Shown here: in pieces, positions 1 through 9,862 of the stretch
Numbering within the stretch: position 1 is the first letter of the stretch
How the letters are laid out: each line of letters opens with the position of its first letter
From: Antedon mediterranea
Lineage: Eukaryota > Echinodermata > Crinoidea > Comatulida > Antedonidae
Length of the DNA: 64,000 nucleotides
Assembly: GCF_964355755.1 (NCBI RefSeq)
Contig: NC_092675.1
Location: 19,420,912-19,484,911, forward strand
Direction: 5' to 3'
Program-made: the position numbers and the translations under genes
Notes under the pieces: generated by a model
Seen by the model: only the letters and a program-made list of their open reading frames with translations
What the model was told of the DNA's origin: nothing
Database searches by the model: none

Positions 1-27
1 CATTGCGTTACGTTGCGTCGCTAGTGG
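1..27. repeat. Possible end of a family A MITE cut by the window edge
   Basis: The first bases read GCGTTACGTTGCGTCGCTAG, the same words as the right arm of the family A inverted-repeat element at 282-461. The following bases diverge from that family, so this is only a possible truncated copy. Confidence 0.3.
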
Positions 28-281
28 ATATCAACTGACGCAACGTATTTTTTTCTAGATATGTTTTTGAACATGCTCAGAATGAATTTCTGACTGTTTG
101 GATTGCTTGTGTGCGTTATAAAAAGGTACAAAAGGCCACACTGTGTTCGTGGAAAGCCCCGTCATATGGTTCATATGTCCATAATTATTGCATTTTGCCG
201 GGGATTCCCCATCACTTAAGTATTTCCGTAGTACCGTATTTATCTTCGTTTCGTCCGTATATTGGGCCGAATTTCCGTAAA
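28..281. other. No gene seen
   Basis: Unique-looking sequence between two MITE copies. A short plus-strand open frame here starts at GTG, has no coding character and runs into the MITE at 282. Confidence 0.5.
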
Positions 282-461
282 AGCTTGGTTCCCACTAGAA
301 CGTAACGCAAGGACGCAAACGCAACGCAAGCGTTTTAACCAATGACAAGCGAAGTTATAGACAGTTAGCAATCACAAGCGAATAAGCCATCGCTTTGTGA
401 TTGGTCAATTCACTTGCGTTGCGTTACGTCCTTGTGTTGCGTCGCTAGTGGGAACCACGCT
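282..461. mobile_element. Family A MITE (TTCCCACTAG...GACGCAACGCAA inverted repeat)
   Basis: About 180 bp with terminal inverted repeats. The left end reads AGCTTGGTTCCCACTAG and the right end CTAGTGGGAACCACGCT. Inside, ACGCAAGGACGCAAACGCAA on the left is answered by its complement on the right, and the core carries inverted AATCACAAGCGA and GTGATTGGTC words. No ORF. Related copies lie at 19,673, 26,766, 29,597, 29,666 and 30,140. Flanking AAA/ATA is only a weak target duplication; the nested copy at 29,666 shows TTA, which suggests a PIF/Harbinger-type origin (inference). Confidence 0.6.
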
Positions 462-1420
462 ATACGGACGTTCCGAACTTTGAAATAACTGTACTGTTCA
501 ATTTCTTCTTTCTGCAAATTTCGATCATATTTTCTTTTCTCTGGAGTGTGGTTTAAGCAACACTGTGTTCAGTTTATGTTTGTTTTTGTTTGCTACTGTA
601 GCTCAACATTTCCGGCGAACTAGAGTTGCCATTTATCGTGAATTGTACGTGCAAAAGTGCCATTTCCGGTAATATAAAGGTTTCATTTAACACAATTCGC
701 TTCCCTACAGGCCCCTGGGTTAGATATCGATATCTGCGGCAATCCCCTTAAAATAGTCCTCTTAAGATCAAGAAAGCCAGCTTTACTATAAATTATAATG
801 TTCCGTTTCTGTTTTAAAACTACAGGACTGATATTCGATTTATAGGCTAGCACTTTTGGCCTTTCCTTGCCTTATATATTTCATTTTGTCTTTTTATTTT
901 ATTGTAGGCCTACCTATATGGTAGAAATTGAATAAATACAATAAATGTTTCCATATTCAGACAATAATTTAAATAGGGCAAACATAAAAGAACAATTCAT
1001 ATGAAGCGTGTTAGAACTTAGCACTATACTAGCTTTATAAATGATTGCAATACTTTTAAGACACACACATTCACAGATTCACGGACACTGTTTCTCTATT
1101 CATTTTCGTTTATTAAAAGTTTCATATTTAGGCAAAAAATAATTATGACTATTTAAAGATAGGCATTATTGATTAAAACTAGGCTAGGTCCAGGCCTAGA
1201 CTAGGCCTACTTACTTTTATTAAAGAAAGCGGGACCGAGTGCAATTTTTATTTTGACTCGGAAGAAGATTCACCGAGAAAAATGGTCAACATTCCTGAAA
1301 TTGAGATCCTGCCATTATCACCTGTCTGTAATCACCTGTCTTGTCGGGCTCGTAAGTAGACCATACATTTATGTATGGTACATGTCATGCCCTCCCAATT
1401 TCATCAAGTCATCACTGCAT
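462..1420. other. No gene seen; AT-rich intergenic sequence
   Basis: Several TAGGCCTA-type words occur (around 905 and 1,195). No splice-bounded open frame and no RNA gene was recognised. The last part (about 1,260-1,480) is probably the 3' untranslated end of the minus-strand LINE that follows, judging by the homopolymer tracts near 1,422 and 1,441. Confidence 0.4.
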
Positions 1421-1485
1421 GGTTTTTTTTTTTGTTTGGTTTTTTTTCATTTGTTTCCTTGATTTAAATTCTTCTGCAATACACT

Positions 1486-2610
1486 TTATCCCATAAAAGT
1501 AAATTTGTTGTATTTTGTTTCAATGAATTTATCAAGTTTATTTTTAAAGGCGTTTACTGTGGTGGTGTTAACGGCTTCCTCTGGTAGACTATTCCATAGG
1601 TTAACAATTCTGTAAGAAAAATTGTACTTGCGGATATCCAGTTTAGGTCGTCGCTTATATATGGTGTATCTATGTCTTCTTAGGTTTCTCTCGTATGTTT
1701 TCATAGGGAAGAAGTTACGCATTCCACTACCACTTAGGCCTGTCACCATTTTAAAAACTTGAATCATATCTCCTCGTAATCTTCTAAAGGCCAATGTTGG
1801 TAGATTTAGTCGTTTTAGGCGTTCTGTATAATCCAGGTCTTTTAATGATGGAATTGCTTTTGTTGCCCTCCTTTGAACTTTTTCAATGCATGTTATATCT
1901 TTACGAAGAAACGGAGACCATACACAGTTAGCATATTCAAGGTGAGGTCTCACTAATGATTTAAAAAGTGGAACAAACATTTCCTCATCAAGGTAGTTAA
2001 ATGTATGTCTGATCAGACCAACAACTCTGTTGGCTCTATTACTGACGATTCCAACGTGTTTGCTGAACTTGAGGGTCTGGTCAAATATAACGCCCAAGTC
2101 TTTTTCTTCCTCTTTTGCCTGCAAAGCCTCCGCTGACATCGTATAATTGTACAATTCAAGGTTCCCGCCAAGATGCATAATGCAGCACTTATTGACGTTA
2201 AACTTCAACTGCCAAGTTTTTGCCCAATCGTTAGCAGCATCAATATCACGTTGGAGGGCTTCACAGTCAGCCCGACTCTTAATATGATTGAACAGTTTGG
2301 TATCATCAGCAAACATCTCTGTGTGGGTTTCTAATATATCGGGTAGATCGTTTATGTAGATCAAGAATAGTATAGGTCCGAGGATACTTCCTTGGGGTAT
2401 CCCGCTTGTAACATGGGACCAAGACGATAAGGTTCCTTTAATTGCAACACGCTGCTTCCTTCCAAGTAAGAAACATTCTATCCATTTTAAAAGATTACCA
2501 TTAATTCCATATGCTTGTATTTTTTTCAGTAGTCGTTGGTGTGGGACAGTATCGAAGGCCTTGCTAAAATCCAGGTATGCTACGTCTACACCACCTTCTT
2601 CATCAATCAA
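1486..2610 (-). CDS. CR1-like LINE reverse transcriptase, 5'-truncated copy
   Basis: 374 codons of a non-LTR retrotransposon reverse transcriptase, reading right to left. The order of motifs is YLDFSKAFD (residues 12-20), the palm motif SGIPQGSILGPI (69-80) and the catalytic FADDTK (100-105). A long C-terminal region follows with KDLGVIFD, a VRPHLEYANCVWSP block, EKVQRRATK and a terminal RIVNLWNSLPEEAVN. That tail is typical of the CR1/jockey group. The fingers region before motif A and any upstream endonuclease ORF are missing: sequence right of 2,610 has no similarity, so the insertion was 5'-truncated, the usual outcome of target-primed reverse transcription. The remaining frame has no internal stop, so the copy is fairly young. 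It is clearly diverged from the second RT at 38,447. It cannot encode an active element. Confidence 0.9.
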   Translation of the reverse strand: MIDEEGGVDVAYLDFSKAFDTVPHQRLLKKIQAYGINGNLLKWIECFLLGRKQRVAIKGTLSSWSHVTSGIPQGSILGPILFLIYINDLPDILETHTEMFADDTKLFNHIKSRADCEALQRDIDAANDWAKTWQLKFNVNKCCIMHLGGNLELYNYTMSAEALQAKEEEKDLGVIFDQTLKFSKHVGIVSNRANRVVGLIRHTFNYLDEEMFVPLFKSLVRPHLEYANCVWSPFLRKDITCIEKVQRRATKAIPSLKDLDYTERLKRLNLPTLAFRRLRGDMIQVFKMVTGLSGSGMRNFFPMKTYERNLRRHRYTIYKRRPKLDIRKYNFSYRIVNLWNSLPEEAVNTTTVNAFKNKLDKFIETKYNKFTFMG

Positions 2611-3249
2611 TTAAAGAAATATGATTAAGATTATGTATTCCACTGTTATTTATTAGGAAATTTTGGTAGCCCTTCCGTAAGCATTTTTTGACAATTTAAA
2701 CATGAAACAGTGCTTTGGTTTTTTTTTTGCAATAGGCCTACTGAAAATGGAATTAGATGGAGTTTGGAATACTGTATCCTGGCAACCATAGAACATTTCG
2801 ACTGTTAGAACCGCGCGCGAAGAACAAAAAGATGCATTACGAACATGTGAACGCACACGCGCTTTATTATTACATTTTTATTATCTATCTAAAAAATTTG
2901 CCCCAAACTATGATCGCGTTCTAGATCGGACGCACACTAACCGCCTTCAGTACGCCATTTTTTGATTGGATAATTACTTACTACGCTATACAGCACGCGC
3001 TGAAATATCATGTCATGTCATGTGCAGAGGAATTTTTTAGTGAGCAGGAAGCTCACGTTCGGCGCACACACTTGAGGAAAATGGCACGCGTGCCAAAAAA
3101 TATTAAACACGATAGATATTTTCCTCAGCGGCACGCGTGGCCGATTCCTCACGAAATCCCCGGGGCACACTGCTGTGAGGCAAGTGTTACTCGTGGCAGT
3201 TGGCTCAGCCGAAAGCTCCAGTGTGCGCCGGGCTTTAACGTGCTGCTGT
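2611..3249. other. No gene seen; GC-richer patch with short inverted words
   Basis: An 80-codon plus frame at 3,015-3,257 has no recognisable domain. The segment contains GGCACGCGTG on both sides of an AT-rich core (about 3,080 and 3,130), which hints at another decayed inverted-repeat element. I do not call a gene here. Confidence 0.35.
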
Positions 3250-4345
3250 TAGTCTAACATAGGCTAGGCCTAGGCCTAATTAAGTAAGTAATAGCCTAGG
3301 CTTATCCTAGGCCTAGTCCTCTAGAGACTAGACCCTAGCCTGTAGGCTAGGGCTAGTTAGTATAGGTAGCTAGCTAGGCTAGCCAGGCCTAGCCTCTAGC
3401 CTACCTAGGCCTAGGCTAGGCCTATTAATTACGCTAGCCCGGCCTAGGCCTAGTAGTAGGTAGGTAGCTAGCTAGCCAGGCCTAGCCTCTAGGCCTAGGA
3501 GGACTAGTAATTACGCTAGCTGGGCCTAGCTAGCCTAGGCTAGGCGTAGCTTAACTTAGGCCTACTTACTAATACTAGCCTTAGCTAGGCCCTAGCCTAT
3601 ATGCCTACCTTTCTAACTAACTAGGCTATATATAATATATAGGATATGCCCCTACCTAGATATAGGCCTAGGCATAGCATATATAGGCGCGGCCTAGGCT
3701 AGGGCATAACTAAGTACTACTAGGCCTAGACTATAGGCTAGACCCCTAGTTTTAGTTAGGGCTAGTCTATTAGAAGTTATTTAGGCATATAGTAGGCTAT
3801 GCCTACTCTATTACTACTAGGCTAGACCTAGTAGAGCGTAGCGTGATAGTAGGCCTACCTAAGATATAGATATAGGCTCGCCTAGTAGAAGACTACTAGC
3901 CTAGGGCCTAGTCTACTGACTGGAGCCTAGCATAGGTAGAGGTGAGCCTACTACCTAGGCCTAGACTAGGCCTACTTATTATATAGGAGGTAGGCCTGGT
4001 AACTAGGCCTAGCTAGGTTAGGCCGGGCCTATCTACTATCATCAAGCTTAGGAGGTTAGCTAGCTAGCTAGTTAGGAAGTTACTACTAGTACTAGCATAA
4101 CCATAGAATACTATTACTAATTAGGCCTAGCTAGTAGTAGTACACTAGGTCTAGTCTACAAATAGCCTAACTAACTAGCCTAGCTAGTAATACTAATAGA
4201 CCCTTGCATATAGGCCTTAAACTAACCTAACCATTTAGTTAGGTATGATTTACAGTTCAATATATGACCGTAGGGCCTAGTAGGCTAGTTATTGGGCATT
4301 TCTGTAGTCTAGTACTAGTAGGAAGTAGACAGCTGACGTAAGTTC
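3250..4345. repeat. CTAG / AGGCCT word-saturated low-complexity tract
   Basis: About 1.1 kb composed almost entirely of overlapping short palindromes: CTAG, TAGGCCTA, CCTAGG, GCTAGC and AGGCCT, with no fixed period. It is not a tandem satellite, because the words recur in irregular order on both strands. Single copies of the same words (GTAGGCCTAC, ATAGGCCTA) are scattered through the rest of the window. No ORF of note. Density falls off gradually after about 4,250. Confidence 0.85.
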
Positions 4346-4511
4346 TAAGTACCACACAAAAGACTAGCTCTAGTAATAGTAATACTGTAGGTTACTTATA
4401 CCAAGCTAGCTGGGGGAGCATATTATTCTTAATCTTATTATACAGATCGTATTAGATTATTATTATTATTGAATAAATACATTGTGAATTTTTTTCTCTT
4501 TTCTTCTTAAG

Positions 4512-5830
4512 TAGATCTCAACCAGATGCACGCCAGCAAGCAAGAAGAAAGTCAGTATTTGGAAGGATTTGGGCAGCAGTGCTTCATCTTTTGTGTATCA
4601 GAAGTGACGAATCATCGGATAGTAACTTAAGTTCGTCATCGTCGTCATTATCAGCATCACCATCTCTATCAGCGGGCACAGTGTCGGCATCGCTGTCAAT
4701 GGGGTACACGTATCTGTACAACAGTCATCATCAAAGTCTCTATCAAAGTCATCAAGATCACATTCGTCTCTGTGGCCAATGCCATCCACATCGTTATCTT
4801 CAAAATTCGCGCTTTCTCCTGGCCATATACTTACCACACCAGGTCTATCACCAGGGGAGGTGATCCTCCCAAAGCAACGTGTTTATAGTTTCGTCGTCGG
4901 CATCATCTTCATCGTCTACCGCTCCGGTCCAGCGCATTTTCAGACAACCAACATCAGAGTTATCACCCGGTGAGATACCAGAAAGGAAACGTCTTTGTAG
5001 TGTGCCATCATCGTTGTCATCGCAATGGCCATTGTCACCTACCAGTAGCTTCAATGGTTCGTCCCGTTCTTCGAAAAGTAACTCCACCACTTCAACACTA
5101 AACCCGTCCTTAACGATATAGATGCTACAATAAAACTTGCTGAAATTCTTCCGCCTGCTCGGTTATTAGTTAGTTCAAGTGTTTCCCACCTTAGTAATCC
5201 TGTACGTCTTGGACAGGGAAGTTTTGGCCGCGTTGACCTGATGACATCCGATCTTTTTCCAGGCCACTATCACCTCGTCGCAGTCAAGACGGCTTTTTTG
5301 AACAGTTTCAGCAATCCTGATCAAGCATGGGGCTATATGCTGGTAGAAGCGCGTGTGATGAAGTTTTTAGACGATCTGCCTTCTGTTCCTCGCGTCTTTG
5401 GCGTCTTCCGCCAAGGTGACGTATGCTGTATGGTGCAGGAGTTTATCGGAAATACTTTCACCCTTTCCAGTACCACATTCCTGGATGTATTGCAAACCGG
5501 ACAGTCGTGCTTTGAGCGCGCTTGAATATATCTCTATGACATCAGAGGTTGTCATTGCACTCAACGAAATGCACAAACGCGGGATTCTCCACAACGACGT
5601 AGCTGCGAGAAACATCCTGATCCAGCACGATGGAACCAGCTACAGAGCGAAGCTTACAGACTTCGGGATGGCATGCAGAGTACAATATCCAAGAGGACAC
5701 AGAGAGTTAACCTTTTCATCGTTGGACGAAGTAATTCAATACATGGATAATCATCCAGAGGTAGCACCAGAAAAATACATTGACGGTGCTTGCGATTCTG
5801 TTAGCGGTGACGTGTATTCCATCGGTTATG
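4512..5830 (+). pseudogene. Protein-kinase-like gene, frameshifted
   Basis: A Ser-rich N-terminal region (about 4,580-5,110) precedes a eukaryotic protein kinase domain. Visible kinase motifs are the glycine loop LGQGSFGRV (5,208-5,234), VAVK with the ATP-binding Lys at 5,286, a possible helix-C Glu in EARVMKFL, the catalytic loop HNDVAARNIL (Asp at 5,596), DFG (5,659), the APE motif VAPEKY (about 5,761) and DVYSIGYG. All catalytic residues are present; Asn replaces Arg in HRD. The frame shifts between residues LQTGQS and ALSALEYIS, near 5,505-5,520, with a stop at 5,522-5,524. Further shifts are needed in the Ser-rich region (around 4,610, 4,850 and 5,105). TTCTTCTTAAG at about 4,511 could be a splice acceptor and TATG|GTATAC at about 5,830 a donor, leaving kinase subdomains X-XI for a downstream exon that I did not find. 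It is a pseudogene, a recently broken gene, or an assembly with indel errors. Confidence 0.6.
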
Positions 5831-5849
5831 GTATACGTATTGTTTAATT

Positions 5850-7300
5850 TTATCATGTTTAAAACTATGATAATTCTTTCTTTTCATTATTTGACGAGAG
5901 CAAGCTATTATTACTACAACAAGAAGTCGAAATGATGATGGGGAAGTAACATTTTTCAACATTTTAGGTAAAGACATTACATTTTTTATAAATTCGAGTT
6001 TGAATTAACCTGAAAAACCTGAAAACGTTTTAAAAGTATACAAATGCTAGTTGAATGAGCTTAAGCGTTTTATATACAAATATCATGTTTTATATAACTT
6101 TGTAATTCTATTTTTCCTTTAGGTAAAAATAACCAGTGACAGTTTTAAAAGTTAAATTAAACGTTTTACAAATTTACAAATGCTTGTTTTGTTTATAATT
6201 TGAAATTCTTTTTTCTTTTCATGAATTCGCAAACCAACTCATAACCAAGAATTTAAAGATGATGTTTTAATATTTCAGGTAAAACAACCAATCACAGTTA
6301 AATTCGAGTCTAGATTGTGAAATTTCAACTATACAATTATGTATTTTGTTTATACTTTTTTTTTTATTACGTAAATTTGTTGTTTTTGGCTCGAATTTTC
6401 GACTTAAAGTGAATAACTTTAATATTACTTTGATATGGCCACCAATTTAAATTTAGAATATTTTGACCTTCATTTTTTGTGTTTCAAGGGACAATACATC
6501 TTTAGCCTAATTTTATTAAATAGAAATATGAACAACCGTAATTTTTTTAGGAGAGACCGGGAATTTCTAACGAAAAACGTAACGCTCAAGTATTGAATAT
6601 ATACACCACCTAAAAACTTCACTTAACAGTTTGTTCAATGTAAATAATATAAAATATGCAAAGTCAACGATCCTCCTGCCCGTATACACTACATTAGATA
6701 TCTGTCTCCTGATTGGTCAAATAAAGTTTGGATACTGTACTCACGTACAAAAGTCTGGATTTTCTGAGTGGTTGAATAAAATTACGTCAGACATAATGGC
6801 ATCAGGTTTAATTTAGTTTTATCGTCGACGTCTGATGTAGACACAATGTAAATTACACACCATGAACACGTTTTTAATATAATAAATACGGTTTTATCTA
6901 TTAAATAACATTAAAGTTTTTAATATGTTAACAATATTAAAATGGTTTTGTTTGTGTTATAGTTACGACATAGATCTAGCGGCCTAAAAAACAATTGTTT
7001 TCTTCTTGACCAAAGATGCATTGCAATTTTATTGAATGTACTGCCTACAAAATATAATATTGACCAATAATATATTAACTATACAATTAAGTATAACAAA
7101 TCAGTAAACATTACAATTATTATTATTATCTATCAATCAAACTAAAATATAAAATACAATTGATATTAGTTATCAGTTAAAAATTATTTTTTTTTACAAT
7201 ATTTGAATTGTTTGAACATGTATATTGAAATGTGTACACCTACATATTTTGTTTGATTTTGTAAATATTATAAAGTACATATCGATAACGATCTACTAGG
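5850..7300. other. No gene seen; AT-rich sequence
   Basis: Strongly AT-rich. Related phrases recur around 5,960, 6,120 and 6,280 (TTTTAGGTAAA.. or TTTCAGGTAAAA.. followed by AACCA.TCACAGTT-like words), suggesting a decayed local duplication. No supported exon. Confidence 0.4.
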
Positions 7301-7626
7301 CAAACAACCGGGAAACGTCAATGATGTCCCGACTTTCGGCTGAGGTTAATTTGACCTATGACATTACATGTTTAGCAAATAGAACGCAATCTATACGTCA
7401 TTACGTATATCGATTGCCTATAGTTATGAATACTATTGCGGGTATTGTTTACATGTCAAGCGCATGTAATTATCATCTTTCCGGGGACCATGTCGGTGAC
7501 GTGTCGCGGGAAAAGCTGCTTGTAACCGCTTCCTATTCAAGAAAAACAACCTATGACAGGCTTAGCTGCCTGCAGTATATTCTGCTTTATTCTAATAGAT
7601 CAACATATTACAGACAATGAAAAACA
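7301..7626 (+). promoter_or_regulatory. Probable 5' untranslated/promoter region of the split small gene
   Basis: GC content rises here compared with upstream. A 99-codon open frame (7,321-7,620) ends at a TGA that lies in frame just before the ATG at 7,627, so translation of the small gene is expected to begin at that ATG. No clear TATA box is seen, and the transcription start cannot be placed by eye. Confidence 0.3.
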
Positions 7627-7734
7627 ATGACCGAAAGCGGCAGTCGATATTCTAGCTCACCAAGCAAAAGGCGGTCTTCTAAATCGAAACCAAACAAAGG
7701 AAAAACATCAACAAAGGACTTATTACAACGGTTG
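7627..7734 (+). CDS. Exon 1 of a small Ser/Lys-rich protein gene (host of the tRNA array)
   Basis: 36 codons starting at ATG 7,627, with an in-frame TGA nine bases upstream, and ending exactly at a canonical donor (TTG|GTAAGT, donor 7,735-7,740). The peptide is basic and Ser-rich (SSSPSKRRSSKSKPNKGK) and then becomes helical (STKDLLQRL). The intron is phase 0. The next exon in the same phase is at 18,488, beyond the tRNA-Glu array. RRSS and KSK clusters could be kinase or nuclear-targeting sites (inference). The protein family was not recognised. Because the exon is so short, the support is the donor, the upstream stop and the smooth continuation of the helix into exon 2. Confidence 0.6.
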
Positions 7735-7982
7735 GTAAGTTACCGTTAGCACCGTGAAATATGTAGTTAAGTAAATCTAGGCTCAATTTATAAACGCTCT
7801 TTTTTTTTTAATAAACAACTCAGATAAAATAACTGCTACGTAATAATTAATTCATTGTTTTAATGGAAGCCAAACAGGAAGAAGCTCGTTTAAACGTTAA
7901 TGCAGGAGTAATAATACAAAAATGCATTTACTAATTGAAATGTGGCGTTTTTTAATGGATATTAATATAAATTTGACTGGAG

Positions 7983-8033
7983 CCGCAGAATGGGTGAAAC
8001 TTCCACGAATCCTAACCACTAGACCACACGGGA
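7983..8033 (-). pseudogene. tRNA-Glu relic, 5' half only (left edge of array)
   Basis: Only the acceptor 5' strand, D arm and anticodon region remain. The anticodon loop is interrupted (GGTGAAACTTCC instead of GGTGAAAACC), and the T arm is absent. Confidence 0.8.
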
Positions 8034-8141
8034 TATAGCATATGCATGGAGCATACTCTGGATAGACTGTACATTAATATGAAGTTGTATTTAACTAATA
8101 GATAGTACAGTATACAATAGGCCTTAATAAAAATAGAAATC

Positions 8142-8213
8142 TTCCCGTGCCGGGAATCGAAACCAGGCCGCGTGGGTGAAAACCACGAATCCTAACCACT
8201 AGACCACACGGGA
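8142..8213 (-). tRNA. tRNA-Glu-TTC: tRNA-Glu(TTC), copy 1, T stem damaged
   Basis: Full 72 nt with anticodon TTC. Two substitutions in the T stem (CCCGGG became ACCAGG on the plus strand) weaken it, so this is probably a pseudogene. Confidence 0.7.
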
Positions 8214-8321
8214 TATAGCATATGCATGGAGCATACTCTGCATAGACTGTACATTAATACGAAGTTGTATTTAACTAATACATAGTACAGTATACAATAG
8301 GGCTAAGTAAAAATAGAAATC

Positions 8322-8393
8322 TTCCCGTGCCGGGAATCGAACCCGGGCCGCGTGGGTGAAAACCACGAATCCTAACCACTAGACCACACGGGA
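8322..8393 (-). tRNA. tRNA-Glu-TTC: tRNA-Glu(TTC), copy 2
   Basis: Identical to the array consensus. The minus strand shows the A box TGGTCTAGTGG, anticodon loop TTTTCAC, B box GGTTCGATTCC, a 7-bp acceptor TCCCGTG/CACGGGA and discriminator A. A T5 terminator follows. Confidence 0.95.
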
Positions 8394-8507
8394 TATAGCA
8401 TAAGCATGGAGCATACTGTGCATAGACTGTACATTAATATGAAGTTGTATTTAACTAATAGATAGTAGGCCTACAGTATACAATAGGCATAAATAATAAT
8501 AGAAATC

Positions 8508-8579
8508 TTCCCGTGCCGGGAATCGAACCCGGGCCGCGTGGGTAAAAACCACGAATCCTAACCACTAGACCACATGGGA
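8508..8579 (-). tRNA. tRNA-Glu body with anticodon TTT, copy 3
   Basis: The plus strand reads GGGTAAAAACC instead of GGGTGAAAACC, changing anticodon position 36 so that TTC (Glu) becomes TTT (Lys codons). A second change (CACATGGGA) creates a mismatch or wobble in the acceptor stem. It lacks the downstream T5 run found in other units. Likely a pseudogene or an anticodon-shifted tRNA. Confidence 0.7.
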
Positions 8580-8688
8580 TATAGCATATGCATGGAGCAT
8601 ACTCTGGATAGACTGTACATTAATTTGAAGTTGTATTTAACTAATAGACAGTACAGTATATAATAGGCCGAGATAAAAATAGAAAACC

Positions 8689-8742
8689 TTCCTGTGCCGC
8701 GTGGGTGAAAACCACGAATCCTAACCACTAGACCACACGGGA
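8689..8742 (-). pseudogene. tRNA-Glu copy 4 with the T arm deleted
   Basis: 54 nt: an 18-bp deletion between two GCCG words removes the T arm and B box while the D arm, anticodon TTC and acceptor remain. Pol III transcription through the B box is not expected. Confidence 0.85.
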
Positions 8743-8850
8743 TATAGCATATGCATGGAGCATACCGTGTATAGACTGTAAATTAATATGAGGTGTATTT
8801 AACTAATAGATAGTACAGTATACAATAGGCCTAAATAAAAATAGAAATCA

Positions 8851-8921
8851 TTCCCGTGCCGGAATCGAACCCGGGCCGCGTGGGTGAAAACCACGAATCC
8901 TAACCACTAGACCACACGGGA
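8851..8921 (-). tRNA. tRNA-Glu-TTC: tRNA-Glu(TTC), copy 5, one base short
   Basis: 71 nt: one G is missing from the T stem (GCCGGAATCG). The anticodon and both promoter boxes remain. Function is doubtful. Confidence 0.7.
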
Positions 8922-9027
8922 TATAGCATGCATGGAGCATACCGTGGATAGACTGTAAATTAATTTGAAGTTGTGTTTAACTAATAGATAGTACAGTATA
9001 CAATAGGCCTAAATAAAAATAGAAATC

Positions 9028-9099
9028 TTCCCGTGCCGGGAATCGAACCCGGGCCGCGTGGGTGAAAACCAGGAATGCTAACAACTAGACCACACGGGA
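9028..9099 (-). tRNA. tRNA-Glu-TTC: tRNA-Glu(TTC), copy 6, anticodon stem damaged
   Basis: 72 nt. The plus strand reads CCAGGAATGCTAACAACTAG, with three substitutions that hit the anticodon stem, D stem and A box. Probably a pseudogene. Confidence 0.65.
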
Positions 9100-9103
9100 T
9101 ATA

Positions 9104-9231
9104 GCATATGCATTTGCGTTTGTATGATTTATTTCTTTTTTATTTTTAAATGCGCCTTGAGCACTCTGGAGTGGTATGTGTGCTATAAAAATCTTATTAT
9201 TATTATTATTATTATTATTATTTATGCATGG
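9104..9231. mobile_element. SINE-tail-like insertion with (ATT)n inside the array
   Basis: The spacer between copies 6 and 7 holds an extra segment of about 120 bp ending in GTGTGCTATAAAAATC followed by a TTA/ATT microsatellite (about 9,195-9,222). Target words TATGCAT flank it (GCATATGCATTT and TTTATGCATGGAG). It resembles the 3' part of a SINE. It is the only foreign insertion seen in the array. Confidence 0.5.
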
Positions 9232-9323
9232 AGCATACTTTGCATAGACTGTACATTAATTTGAAGTTGTATTTAACTAATAGACAGTACAGTATACAAT
9301 AGGCCTAAATAAAAATAGAAATC

Positions 9324-9395
9324 TTCCCGTGCCGGGAATCGAACCCGGGCCGCGTGGGTGAAAACCACGAATCCTAACCACTAGACCACACGGGA
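9324..9395 (-). tRNA. tRNA-Glu-TTC: tRNA-Glu(TTC), copy 7
   Basis: Identical to the 72-nt consensus with anticodon TTC, intact A and B boxes and a T5 terminator. First unit after the SINE-like insertion. Confidence 0.95.
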
Positions 9396-9502
9396 TATAG
9401 CATATGCATGGAGCATACCGTGGATAGACTGTAAATTAATATGAGGTGTATTTAACTAATAGATAGTACAGTATACAATAGGCATAAATAAAAATAGAAA
9501 TC

Positions 9503-9574
9503 TTCCCGTGCCTGGAATCGAACCCGGGCCGCGTGGGTGAAAACCACGAATCCTAACCACTAGACCACACGGGA
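9503..9574 (-). tRNA. tRNA-Glu-TTC: tRNA-Glu(TTC), copy 8
   Basis: One substitution in the T stem (GCCTGGAATCG); otherwise consensus. Confidence 0.85.
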
Positions 9575-9682
9575 TATAGCATATGCATGGAGCATACTTT
9601 GCATAGACTGTACATTAATTTGAAGTTGTATTTAACTAATAGACAGTACAGTATACAATAGGCCTAAATAAAAATAGAAAGC

Positions 9683-9754
9683 TTCCCGTGCCGGGAATCG
9701 AACCCGGGCCGCGTGGGTGAAAACCACGAATCCTAACCACTAGACCACACGGGA
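9683..9754 (-). tRNA. tRNA-Glu-TTC: tRNA-Glu(TTC), copy 9
   Basis: Identical to the consensus over 72 nt. Confidence 0.95.
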
Positions 9755-9862
9755 TATAGCATATGCATGGAGCATACTGTGGATAGACTGTACATTAATA
9801 TGAAGTTGTATTTAACTAATAGATAGTACAGTATACAATAGGCCTAAATAAAAATTGAAATC

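Noticed and set aside
4598-5090. Acidic minus-strand ORFs (79 and 80 codons, rich in Asp)
   Set aside because: They are the complement of Ser-rich TCATCGTCG codons of the kinase-like plus-strand gene.
7321-7620. 99-codon plus ORF before the split small gene
   Set aside because: No domain, and it ends just before the chosen ATG; more likely 5' UTR. It cannot be excluded as an upstream ORF.
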